Positions 23,701 through 35,700 of a stretch of DNA of 64,000 bases are shown piece after piece. Positions within the stretch are counted from its first letter, which is position 1, and the number at the start of each line of letters is the position of its first letter. Below the pieces are notes generated by a model that saw only the letters and a list, made by a program, of their open reading frames with translations, did not search any database and was not told the origin of the DNA. Location: NCBI GenBank assembly GCA_965240325.2, contig OZ251222.1:1550001-1614000 (forward strand). The letters are read 5' to 3'. The stretch is from Rebecca billardiae RCC1528. Taxonomy: Eukaryota > Haptophyta. The position numbers and the translations under genes were made by a program.

Positions 23701-26700
23701 CGGCGAAGACACGATCTACGCAGGCGAAGGCCGCGCCATCATCAGGGGTGCGTGGCCGCTGGCGCGTGCCGCGCGCTCCGCCAGTGCGCCGCCGCGCGTG
23801 CGTCGCTGAGCGCCCTCGCCGCCGCTCGCGCGTCGCGACCGCGCGCACAGGCGGACCGGGCGTGGACACGATCTACACGCGCGACAACGGCTTTGTGGAC
23901 ACGCTGTACGTCGAGTGGACGGACTCGTGGGACGTGGACCCGTTCGACATCGTGATCACGCCACCCGCGCCGCCGCCCTCGCCGCCGCCGCCCTCGCCGC
24001 CGCCGTGGGTGTCGCGTGGCGGTCCGGCGACGCCGTACAACGACACGATCGAGTACAACAGCGCGCAGAGCGACTTCCAGTCCGACCAGGCGGGCAACAC
24101 GTTCGACGTGAGCATCGACCTGCTGAGCGGCGACGACACGCTGGTCGTGGGCTCGGCGGGCGACTCGTCAGCGGGCAACGGCGCGGGCGAGTCCGTGGTC
24201 GGCACGATCCTCGGCAGCGAGGGCACCGACGTGATCACCGTCGGCGGCGCCGGCGACGGCCTGAACCAACCGACGAGCGTGGGCGGCTCGATCGAGCTCA
24301 CGGTCGACGGCGGCGACGGCGCGGACACGATCACGGTGGGCGGCGCGGGCAAGGGCGCGTTCAGCTCCGGCGCGCTTGGCGGCTCGAGCAACGTGACGGT
24401 GTTCGGAGGCGCCGGCAACGACACGATCAGCGTGGGCGGCGCGGGCCGTGGCGACTACGGACCCAACACCGGCGGTGACGCGAGCGTGTGGATCGACGGC
24501 GGCGACGGCGGCGACACGATCGTCGTGGGTGGCGGTGGCGTCGGCGCGAGGGATGGGTTGGGCGGCGACATCACCGTGCACGTCGACTCAGGCGCTGGCG
24601 ACGACCACGTGACCTTGGGCGGCGGTGGGCTTGGCTACTACGGTGCGTCTGGCGGCTCGGCCGAGCTGTACGTGAACGCGGGCGAGGGCGACAACACCGT
24701 GCTCGTGCCCACCGTGGGCGGTGAGGCTAGGAGCAGTGGCAATGGCGGCGATGGGAGCTTGCACGTGCTCACCGGCGGCGGCGCGGACACGGTGCAGGTC
24801 GGCGGTGGTGGAGACGCCAATTCTGGTGGCAATCTCGGAGGTGACGCCACCGTCTACGTGTCCACTGGCGGAGGGGACGACGACATCTCCGTCGGCAGCG
24901 GAGGTGACGGCACATCTGGCGGCACGGGTGGCCAGCTGTCTGCTGTGATCGACGCCGGCGACGGTGACAACACGATCACGCTCGGCGGCGCTGGGTATGC
25001 CTCTTTCAGCACCACTGGCTCAGCCAGCTTTGCCGTGACGGCGGGCGACGGCGACGACGTGATCGCCACGGGCGACGCGGGGTCTGCCGCAGGCTCCCTG
25101 TTTCCCGCCGATCTCACGCTCGTGGTCGACGCGGGGGGCGGGAACAACGACATCACTGTCGGCTCGCCGGGCGACGGGACCTTCGGCGCCAGAGCTGGCT
25201 CGATCGAGGCGACGATCACCACCCTCGGCGGCAACGACACGATTGTCATCGGCGGTGGCGGGGAGCTGAATTCTGGCTCGCGCGGGGGGGGCAGGGTCGT
25301 GAACGTGTTTGCGGGCGACGGCGATGACAGCGTGACGGTCGGTGACGCCGGCGCGGCTTATGCGGGCTCGAATGCTGGCGCCACGATCGTGAACGTGAGC
25401 GCGACTGGCGGCGACAACACGGTCGTCATCGGCGACGGGGGAGAGGCGCTTAATGGGGCATCTGGCTCCGATGTGAACGCGCGCGTCGAGCTGGGCGATG
25501 GCGCGGACGACGTGACCATCGGCGACGCGGGCTACGGCCAAAATGGAGCGCGCGGCGGCGATGTGTTTTCGTATGTGCGAACTGGCGGCGGCGCGGACGT
25601 GGTGACCATCGGCGACGCGGGCGACGCGGGGGCCTCCGCTGGCTGGGGTGGCAACACGCGCGCGATCGTGCTGGCGGGCGAGGGCGACGACCGCGTGTAC
25701 GTCGGCGACGCGGGCGACACGCTGGGGTCCGTTTTTGCGCCTGGCGTGATGTACGCGCACGTGCGCGGCGGCGCGGGTGACGACGTTCTGCGCGGCGGCA
25801 ACGGCGGCGACGCGGTCGTTGGCACGGCCGAGGGCGGCGACGCGCTGATCAAGCTGTATGGCGACGACGGCGACGACCGGCTGTACGGCGGCGACGACGG
25901 CCTGGCCCTGGAGATGGGCGCCGACCCGGGCGAGGCGACGACGCACCTGCTCGGCGGCGGCGGCAACGACTACATCCGCGGCGGCACCGGGTACAACTAC
26001 GCGGCCGGTGCGAGCGTGCGCCCCGCGCTGCGCCGCGCCGCACGCGCGCCCTGCGCCTCTGCGCATCCGCGTGCGCGGCACCGGCACGCGCTCACTCGCA
26101 GCGGCGCGGGCACACCGGCACACCGCGCGCTCGGCCGGCAGGCGGCGCCGGCAACGACACGATCCGCGCGGGTGACGGCGGTGCCTACAACAACTTGACC
26201 AACGCCTCCGCCACGGCGTACACCATCGCGCGTGGCGGCGATGGCGACGACATGCTCACCGGCGGCACTGCCGGCGCCGACCCGACCGGAGGCATCAGCG
26301 GCGGCACCGCTGTGAGCAAGCTCTACGGCGACGCCGGCGACGACGTGATCACCGGCGGCGCGGCCGGCGGTGCCGACCCGGGCGCGGTGACCACGTACAT
26401 CTACGGTGTGCGCCGCGCGTGCAGCGGCGTGTCGCGGCACCGCCACGGCCAACGCTGAGCGCGCTTCGAGTGTGCTCGCGCGTGTGCCTGCCCCCGCGCG
26501 CGCCACAGGCGGCACCGGCGAAGACACGATCTACGCAGGCGAAGGCCGCGCCATCATCAGGGGTGCGTGGCCGCTGGCGCGTGCCGCGCGCTCCGCCAGT
26601 GCGCCGCCGCGCGTGCGTCGCTGAGCGCCCTCGCCGCCGCTCGCGCGTCGCGACCGCGCGCACAGGCGGACCGGGCGTGGACACGATCTACACGCGCGAC

Positions 26701-29700
26701 AACGGCTTTGTGGACACGCTGTACGTCGAGTGGACGGACTCGTGGGACGTGGACCCGTTCGACATCGTGATCACGCCACCCGCGCCGCCGCCCTCGCCGC
26801 CGCCGCCCTCGCCGCCGCCGTGGGTGTCGCGGGGCGGTCCGGCGACGCCGTACAACGACACGATCGAGTACAACAGCGCGCAGAGCGACTTCCAGTCCGA
26901 CCAGGCGGGCAACACGTTCGACGTGAGCATCGACCTGCTGAGCGGCGACGACACGCTGGTCGTGGGCTCGGCGGGCGACTCGTCAGCGGGCAACGGCGCG
27001 GGCGAGTCCGTGGTCGGCACGATCCTCGGCAGCGAGGGCACCGACGTGATCACCGTCGGCGGCGCCGGCGACGGCCTGAACCAACCGACGAGCGTGGGCG
27101 GCTCGATCGAGCTCACGGTCGACGGCGGCGACGGCGCGGACACGATCACGGTGGGCGGCGCGGGCAAGGGCGCGTTCAGCTCCGGCGCGCTTGGCGGCTC
27201 GAGCAACGTGACGGTGTTCGGAGGCGCCGGCAACGACACGATCAGCGTGGGCGGCGCGGGCCGTGGCGACTACGGACCCAACACCGGCGGTGACGCGAGC
27301 GTGTGGATCGACGGCGGCGACGGCGGCGACACGATCGTCGTGGGTGGCGGTGGCGTCGGCGCGAGGGATGGGTTGGGCGGCGACATCACCGTGCACGTCG
27401 ACTCAGGCGCTGGCGACGACCACGTGACCTTGGGCGGCGGTGGGCTTGGCTACTACGGTGCGTCTGGCGGCTCGGCCGAGCTGTACGTGAACGCGGGCGA
27501 GGGCGACAACACCGTGCTCGTGCCCACCGTGGGCGGTGAGGCTAGGAGCGGTGGCAATGGCGGCGATGGGAGCTTGCACGTGCTCACCGGCGGCGGCGCG
27601 GACACGGTGCAGGTCGGCGGTGGTGGAGACGCCAATTCTGGTGGCAATCTCGGAGGTGACGCCACCGTCTACGTGTCCACTGGCGGAGGGGACGACGACA
27701 TCTCCGTCGGCAGCGGAGGTGACGGCACATCTGGCGGCAACGGTGGCCAGCTGTCTGCTGTGATCGACGCCGGCGACGGTGACAACACGATCACGCTCGG
27801 CGGCGCTGGGTATGCCTCTGGCGGCGCCGCTGGCTCAGCCAGCTTTGCCGTGACGGCGGGCGACGGCGACGACGTGATCGCCACGGGCGACGCGGGGTCT
27901 GCCGCCGCAAGCTCCCAGTCTCCCGGCGGTCTCACGCTCGTGGTCGACGCGGGGGGCGGGAACAACGACATCACTGTCGGCTCGCCGGGCGACGGGACTT
28001 CCGGCGCCAGAGCTGGCTCGATCGAGGCGACGATCACCACCCTCGGCGGCAACGACACGATTGTCATCGGCGGTGGCGGGGAGCTGAAGTTTGGCGCGCG
28101 CGAGGGGGGCAGGGTCGTGAACGTGTTTGCGGGCGACGGCGATGACAGCGTGACGGTCGGTGACGCCGGCGAGGCTTATTGGGGCTCGAATGCTGGCGCC
28201 ACGATCGTGAACGTGAGCGCGACTGGCGGTGACAACACGGTCATCATCGGCGACGGGGGAGAGGCGCTTGGTGGGGGATCTGGCTCCGATGTGAACGCGC
28301 GCGTCGAGCTGGGCGATGGCGCGGACGACGTGACCATCGGCGACGCGGGCTACGGCCAAAATGCAGCGCGCGGCGGCGATGTGTTCTCGTATGTGCGAAC
28401 TGGCGGCGGCGCGGACGTGGTGACCATCGGCGACGCGGGCGCCGCGGGGGCCTCCAATGGCTGGGGTGGCAACGCACGCGCGATCGTGCTGGCGGGCGAG
28501 GGCGACGACCGCGTGTACGTCGGCGACGCGGGCGACACGCTGGGGTCCGTTTTTGCGCCTGGCGTGATGTACGCGCACGTGCACGGCGGCGCGGGTGACG
28601 ACGTTCTGCGCGGCGGCAACGGCGGCGACGCGGTCGTTGGCACGGCCGAGGGCGGCGACGCGCTGATCAAGCTGTATGGCGACGACGGCGACGACCGGCT
28701 GTACGGCGGCGACGACGGCCTGGCCCTGGAGATGGGCGCCGACCCGGGCGAGGCGACGACGCACCTGCTCGGCGGCGGCGGCAACGACTACATCCGCGGC
28801 GGCACCGGGTACAACTACGCGGCCGGTGCGCGCGTGCGCCCCACACTGCGCCGCGCTGCGCCGCGCCGCGCCGCACGCGCGCCCTGCGCCTCTGCGCATC
28901 CGCGTGCGCGGCACCGGCGCGCGCTCACTCGCAGCGGAGCGGGCACACCGCGCGCTCGGCCGGCAGGCGGCGCCGGCAACGACACGATCCGCGCGGGTGA
29001 CGGTGGTGCCTACAACAACGTGACCAACGCCTCCGCCACGGCGTACACCATCGCGCGTGGCGGCGATGGCGACGACATGCTCACCGGCGGCACTGCCGGC
29101 GCCGACCCGACCGGCGGCATCAGCGGCGGCACCGCTGTGAGCAAGCTCTACGGCGACGCCGGCGACGACGTGATCACCGGCGGCGCGGCCGGCGGTGCCG
29201 ACCCGGGCGCGGTGACCACGTACATCTACGGTGTGCGCCGCGCGTGCAGCGGCGTGTCGCGGCACCGCCACGGCCAACGCTGAGCGCGCTTCGAGTGTGC
29301 GCGCGCGTGTGCCTGCCCCCGCGCGCGCCACAGGCGGCACCGGCGAAGACACGATCTACGCAGGCGAAGGCCGCGCCATCATCAGGGGTGCGTGGCCGCT
29401 GGCGCGTGCCGCGCGCTCTGCCAGTGCGCCGCAGCGCAGGTTGTGTCGCTGAGCGCCCTCGGCGCCGCTCGCGCGTCGCGACCGCGCGCACAGGCGGTCC
29501 GGGCGTGGACACGATCTACACGCGCGACAACGGCTTTGTGGACACGCTGTACGTCGAGTGGACGGACTCGTGGGACGTGGACCCGTTCGACATCGTGATC
29601 ACGCCACCCGCGCCGCCGCCCTCGCCGCCGCCGCCCTCGCCGCCACCACCACCATCACCGCCGCCACCATCGCCGCCGCCGTCGCCGCCGCCACCTCCGT

Positions 29701-32700
29701 CTCCGCCGCCATCGCCGCCGCCGCCGAGCCCACCGCCATCGCCACCCCCCTCGCCACCGCCGTCACCGCCGCCCTCGCCACCGCCATCGCCTCCGCCACC
29801 GCCACCGCCATCGCCTCCGCCTTCACCGCCGCCATCAACGCCACCGGTGCCGCCTCCATCCCCACCGCCATCGCCGCCGCCATCTCCTCCGCCATCGCCG
29901 CCGCCATCGCCACCTCCGCCAAGCCCACCGCCATCGCCACCTCCCTCGCCTCCGCCGTCACCGCCGCCATCACCGCCGCCATCACCGCCGCCCTCGCCAC
30001 CGCCTTCGCCACCTCCGCCGAGCCCACCGCCATCGCCACCTCCCTCGCCTCCGCCGTCACCGCCGCCCTCGCCACCGCCATCGGCGCCGCCCTCACCACC
30101 GCCATCGCCCCCGCCATCGCCACCGCCATCACCGCCGCCCTCGCCACCGCCACCGCCTCCGCCTTCACCGCCGCCATCGCCGCCACCGCTGCCGCCTCCA
30201 TCACCACCGCCATCCCCGCCGCCATCGCCTCCGCCCTCGCCGCCGCCCTCGCCACCGCCACCGAGCCCACCGCCTTCGCCACCGCCATCACCACCGCCAT
30301 CGCCTCCGCCCTCGCCGCCCCCACCCAGCCCGCCCCCGCCCCCGCCGCCCTCGCCGCCACCATCGCCGCCGCCCTCGCCGCCGCCGAGCCCACCGCCGCC
30401 GCCGCCGCCATTGCCACCGCCATCACCACCGCCATCACCTCCGCCCTCGCCGCCCCCACCCAGCCTGCCTCCGCCCCCGCCGCCCTCGCCGCCACCATCG
30501 CCGCCGCCCTCGCCGCCGCCGAGCCCACCGCCGCTGCCACCGCCATCGCCACCGCCATCGCCACCACCATCGCCTCCGCCTTCACCGCCGCCGCCACCGC
30601 CGTCGCCACCGCCATCGCCACCGCCATCGCCGCCGCCGTCGCCGCCCCCGCCCAGCCCGCCACCGCCACCGCCACCGTCGCCGCCGCCATCGCCGCCGCC
30701 ATCGCCGCCGCCGAGCCCACCGCCGCCGCCACCGCCATCGCCTCCGCCATCGCCGCCGCCATCGCCGCCGCCATCGCCGCCCCCGCCCAGCCCGCCTCCG
30801 CCCCCGCCGCCATCGCCGCCGCCATCGCCGCCGCCATCGCCGCCGCCGAGCCCTCCGCCGCTGCCACCGCCATCGCCACCGCCATCGCCACCGCCATCGC
30901 CTCCGCCTTCACCGCCGCCGCCACCGCCGTCGCCGCCGCCATCGCCGCCGCCATCGCCGCCGCCATCGCCGCCCCCGCCCAGCCCGCCCCCGCCCCCGCC
31001 GCCCTCGCCGCCACCATCGCCGCCGCCATCGCCACCGCCGAGCCCTCCGCCGCTGCCACCGCCATCGCCACCGCCATCGCCTCCGCCATCGCCTCCGCCA
31101 TCGCCGCCCCCACCCAGCCCGCCCCCGCCCCCGCCACCCTCGCCGCCGCCATCGCCGCCACCATCGCCTCCGCCAAGCCCACCACCGCCGCCACCGCCAT
31201 CGCCACCGCCATCGCCTCCGCCCTCGCCGCCCCCACCCAGCCCGCCACCGCCGCCGCCGCCGTCGCCGCCGCCTTCACCGCCACCATCGCCGCCCCCGCC
31301 GAGCCCACCGCCCTCTCCGCCGCCCTCACCGCCACCTAGTCCGCCGCCACCGAGTCCCCCACCCAGCCCGCCACCCACGCCGCCGCCGTTCCCACCTCCT
31401 AGCCCGCCTCCACCGAGCCCGCCGCCATCTCCACCGCCGGCGCCGCCGCCCTCGCCGCCGCCCAGCCCGCCACCACCGAGCGCACCACCGAGCCCACCCC
31501 CGTTGCCGCCACCAGCCCCCCCACCATCGCCTCCACCATCGCCCCCGCCGTCGCCAATGCCTCCACCGTTCCCCGCGGGCCGACCGCGCCCACCGCCTTC
31601 GCCGCCACCCACGCCTCCGCCCAGCCCGCCTCCGCCCAGCCCACCGCCGTCGCCACCGCCACCATCCTTCCCTCCCAGCCCTCCGCCAAGCCCACCACCG
31701 GTCGTCGGGTGCGCGGACCCGGGTGCGCTCAACTACAACTCGCTCGCGCGCGAGTGCAACCAGCGCACGTGCTGCCAGTACCCCATCTTCGGCTGCCTCG
31801 ACCCGAACGCCACCAACTTCCGCTCGGACGCGACCTCGCAGCCCGCGGACGTCGAGTGCCTGTACACGTATCCGGGCTGCACGGACAGCTGGGCGGCGGA
31901 CTACGACTCGACCGCGACCGTGTACAACGGCTGCGCGCCGTACACGCTCGGCTGCACAGACCCCACGGCGAGGAACTTCGACTCGATCGCGGACACGGAC
32001 GACGGCACGTGCGTGTACGACGTGCTCGGCTGCACCATCTCGACCGCGTGCGACTTCGACCCGAGCGCGACCGTGTTCACCGCGTGCGACACAACGAGCT
32101 GCCGCGGCTGCACCGACCCGTCGGCCGGCAACTACGACTCGAACGCGACGCGCGACGACGGGGGCTGCGTCTACCTGGGGTGCACGAGCCCCTCCGCAAC
32201 CAACTACGACTCGACGGCGACGCGCTTCAGCTCGTGCGTGTTCGCGCGCGTGGGCTGCACGGACACGCGCGCGTTCAACTACGACCCCGCCGCGAGCGTG
32301 GACTCTGGCGAGTGCGTCATCTTCGGGTGCAACGTGCCCTCCGCGCTGAACTACGACGTGGACGCGACGGCGAACGACGGGAACTGCACCTTTGCGGTGC
32401 GCGGCTGCCTCGACTCGAGCGCGCTCAACTTCCGCTCGGACGCCGAGGTCGAGAGCTTTGGGTGCGAGTACGCCATCCTCGGCTGCACGTCCTCGCTCGC
32501 GGCCAACTACAACCCGAACGCCACCGTGTACGACGGCAGCTGCCAGTTCACCGAGAAGAAGTGCGGCAACGAGGACGCGCTCAACTACGACTCGCGCGCC
32601 GCGGCCGGTCAGATCGACCCGAGCGTGTGCGTGATGCCCGCGCCCGGCTGCCGCAACCCCGCCGCCGTCAACTACGACTCGACGGCCAACGTACAGCCTG

Positions 32701-35700
32701 CCGGCGCAGCTTACCGCTGCGTGCTGCCGCGCGTCGGCTGCACCGACCCAGGCGCCGTGAACTACGACTCGCGCGCGACCGTCGAGGCCGTGCCGAGCAC
32801 GTGCGTCGTCGCGCTCGAGGGCTGCACCGACCCGAGCGCGCTCAACTACGACTCGAGCGCGAACACGCTGCGCGCGGGCTCGTGCGTGCGCGCCGTCGTC
32901 GGCTGCGTCGACAGCAGCGCGCTCAACTTCCGGAGCGACGCCAACGTGGGCTCGGCCGACTGCATCTATCCGCGGCTCGGCTGCATGTCGTCGCGCGCGA
33001 TCAACTACGACTCGCTCGCGACGGTGAGGGACGGCAGCTGCATCTTTGTGGTCGACGGCTGCACCGACTCTGCCGCGCTCAACTTCAACCCGGCCGCGAC
33101 GGCTGACGACGGCAGCTGCACGCTGCCTGTGCCGGGCTGCATGTCGACGAGGGCGATCAACTACAACTCGCTCGCGACCGTCGACGACCGCACGTGCGTC
33201 TTCCCGGTGGTGGGCTGCACCGACTCGAGGGCGCTCAACTACCGCCCCGCCGCGACGGTGGACTCTGGCGGCTGCATCGCCGCGCGCCGCGGCTGCACCT
33301 CGCGCAACGCGCTCAACTACGCGCCGACTGCCAACGTGGACGACGGCAGCTGCGTCGCCAAGGTGTTCGGGTGCACCAAGACGGCCGCGACGAACTACAA
33401 CTCGGCTGCCAACGTCGAGTCCAGCCCGAGCACGTGCCTCGTCGAGGGGTGCACCGACCCCAACGCGCGCAACTTCAACGCGCGCGCCACGGTCAACGAC
33501 GGCTCGTGCGTCGCCAAGCTGCGCGGCTGCTCGGACCCGCAGGCGGTGAACTACATCCCGGGCGCCGAGCTGTACGCGCGGTGCGACTACAAGGGGTGCA
33601 CGCGCACGGACGCGCTCAACTACGACGCGCGCGCCAACATCGCGAGCCCGACCGACTGCAGGTTCGCCTCGGCGAGCGGCGTCGTGCAGGTGGTCGCGCA
33701 GCACCGCTCGTGCGCCGTGCAGGCGGTGCGCGCCGACGGCGTCGTCGTCGGCTCCGGCACGACGCTCCAGTCCGGCGTGTTCGCGATGCTGTACTCGGAC
33801 GCGTTCGAGACGCTGCGCGTGCGCCCGTCGGCGCAGTGCCGCGACACGATCAACGGCGCGGCGCTCCGCTTCACCTTGCTCGCGCCCTTCGGCTCGCAGG
33901 TCGTGTCTCCGCTCACGACGATGTACATGCGCATGCTCGAGCGCGGGCTGAGCGAGGAGGGCGCGCAGCTCAACCTGTGGCGCTGCTTCGACGTGTACCC
34001 GCTGATCGACATCACGACGTACCGGCCGATCAAGCAGTACCTCGACGGCGACCCGAACGCGCTGCACGCCGTGCGCGCGTCCGTGCTGATCAGCGAGCTC
34101 CTCAACCGGCTGCTCGCGCTGCTCGCTCCGTACGTGCAGCTCGCGGCGGACGTCGAGCGGAGCGCGAGCGCGGCGCTGATCGACCGCTGCCTCGCGGCGC
34201 CGGACGACCTGGTGGCGCCGGTGCTCGCGAACGCGACAGCGGCGCTCGAGCTCGCGCTCGCCGTGCGCGACGGCGCGGGCCTCACGCCCGGCACCGGGCC
34301 CAACGCCGGCGCCATGCTCGACATGGCTCAGGCGCTCGTGTCGCGCGTGCAGGAGCTCGCCACCATCTGGGACGGCCCCGGCTACTTTGAGCTGCCGCCG
34401 GAGTCGGCGGCGGCATCGGCGGCGGCAGCGCGGCGCGCGGCGGCCGTGGCCTCGTCCGCCCTTCTCCGCGCGCCGCAGGTCTCGGCGGCCTCGACCGAGT
34501 GCTTCTCGAGCGCGCTGCAGGAGACGTACCAGGCGTCGGCGTGCCCCGTCGCCGGCTGCACCGACGACGAGGCGCAGAACTTCGCGCCCGACGCGACGGT
34601 GAGCGACGACAGCTGCGAGTACACGGGCTGCACCAACATCAACGCGACCAACTACGTGCCGCGCGCGACGATCGACGACGGCAGCTGCGTCGTCGAGGTG
34701 ATCGGCTGCCGCGACCCGCTCGCGACCAACTACAACGCCAACGCGACGTCGCAGGGGAGCGCGGCGTGCGACTACACCGTGCTCGGCTGCACGCTCTCGT
34801 CCGCGGCCAACTTCGTGCCCGAGGCGACGAAGAACGACGGCTCGTGCACGTTCGTCGCGCTCGGTTGCATCGACCCGACCGCGCTCAACTACGACCCGAC
34901 CGCCAACCGCGACGACGGCACGTGCGTCGCGCCGGCGCGCGGCTGCACCGACTCCCGTGCGGACAACTACGACCCGAGCGCCGCGCTCGACGACGGCTCG
35001 TGCGTGCTCGGCGGCTGCCGCAACTCGCTCGCAGACAACTACAACTCGGCCGCCACGATCAATGACGGCAGCTGCAGCTTTGGCGTGAGCGGCTGCGTCG
35101 ACTCGCGCGCCGACAACTACAACTCGGACGCCGCCGTCGACGACGGCTCGTGCGTGCTCCGCGGCTGCACGATCGAGGGCGCCGACAACTACGACTCTGC
35201 CGCCACCGCCAACGACGGCAGCTGCACCGGCGCCCTCCCCGGATGCACGAGCCCCGCCGCGGAGAACTACGAGTCGTTTGCCACCGTCGACGATGGCACG
35301 TGCACGATCAGCGGGTGCACGCTCACGTCGGCGCTCAACTACGACAGCACGGCCAACGCCAACGACGGCAGCTGCGTGTACCCGCGCCTCGGCTGCGCCG
35401 ACCCGGCCGCGCTCAACTTCCTGTCCACCGCCGACACGGACGACGGCTCGTGCCAGTACTTAGGCTGCCGCTCGTCGCTCGCGAGCAACTACGACTCGAG
35501 CGCCACCATCAGCGACGCGGCGTCGTGCGTGTTCCCGATCGCCGGCTGCACCGACTCGACCGCCGAGAACTACGACCCGCTCGCGCAGATCGACGACGGC
35601 GCGTGCACCATCACCGGCTGCCTGGATCCGCTCGCGAGCAACTACAACTCGCGCGCGACGGTCGACTCGGGCGACTGCGTCGAGCTCGCCGTCGTCGGCT

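Noticed and set aside
17081-29493. Frameshifts and stops between RTX blocks, suggesting several genes or a pseudogene
   Set aside because: Each break coincides with a GT...AG intron at the same codon in all five units, and the joined frame continues exactly.
15055-29607. CRISPR array or prokaryotic repeat locus
   Set aside because: The repeats are protein-coding, kilobase-sized and intron-bearing, not short identical repeats with unique spacers.
15055-29607. RTX cytolysin-type toxin
   Set aside because: There is no acylation or pore-forming region and no type I secretion context; the repeats sit in a membrane-anchored eukaryotic mosaic protein.
29516-31732. Long glycine-rich minus-strand ORF (738 residues of GGGDGGG type), and similar ones at 8523-10328 and 13803-15473
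   Set aside because: They are exact complements of the Ser-Pro and LRR coding repeats; stop-free antisense frames are expected from such GC-rich repeats, and the plus strand carries recognisable domains.
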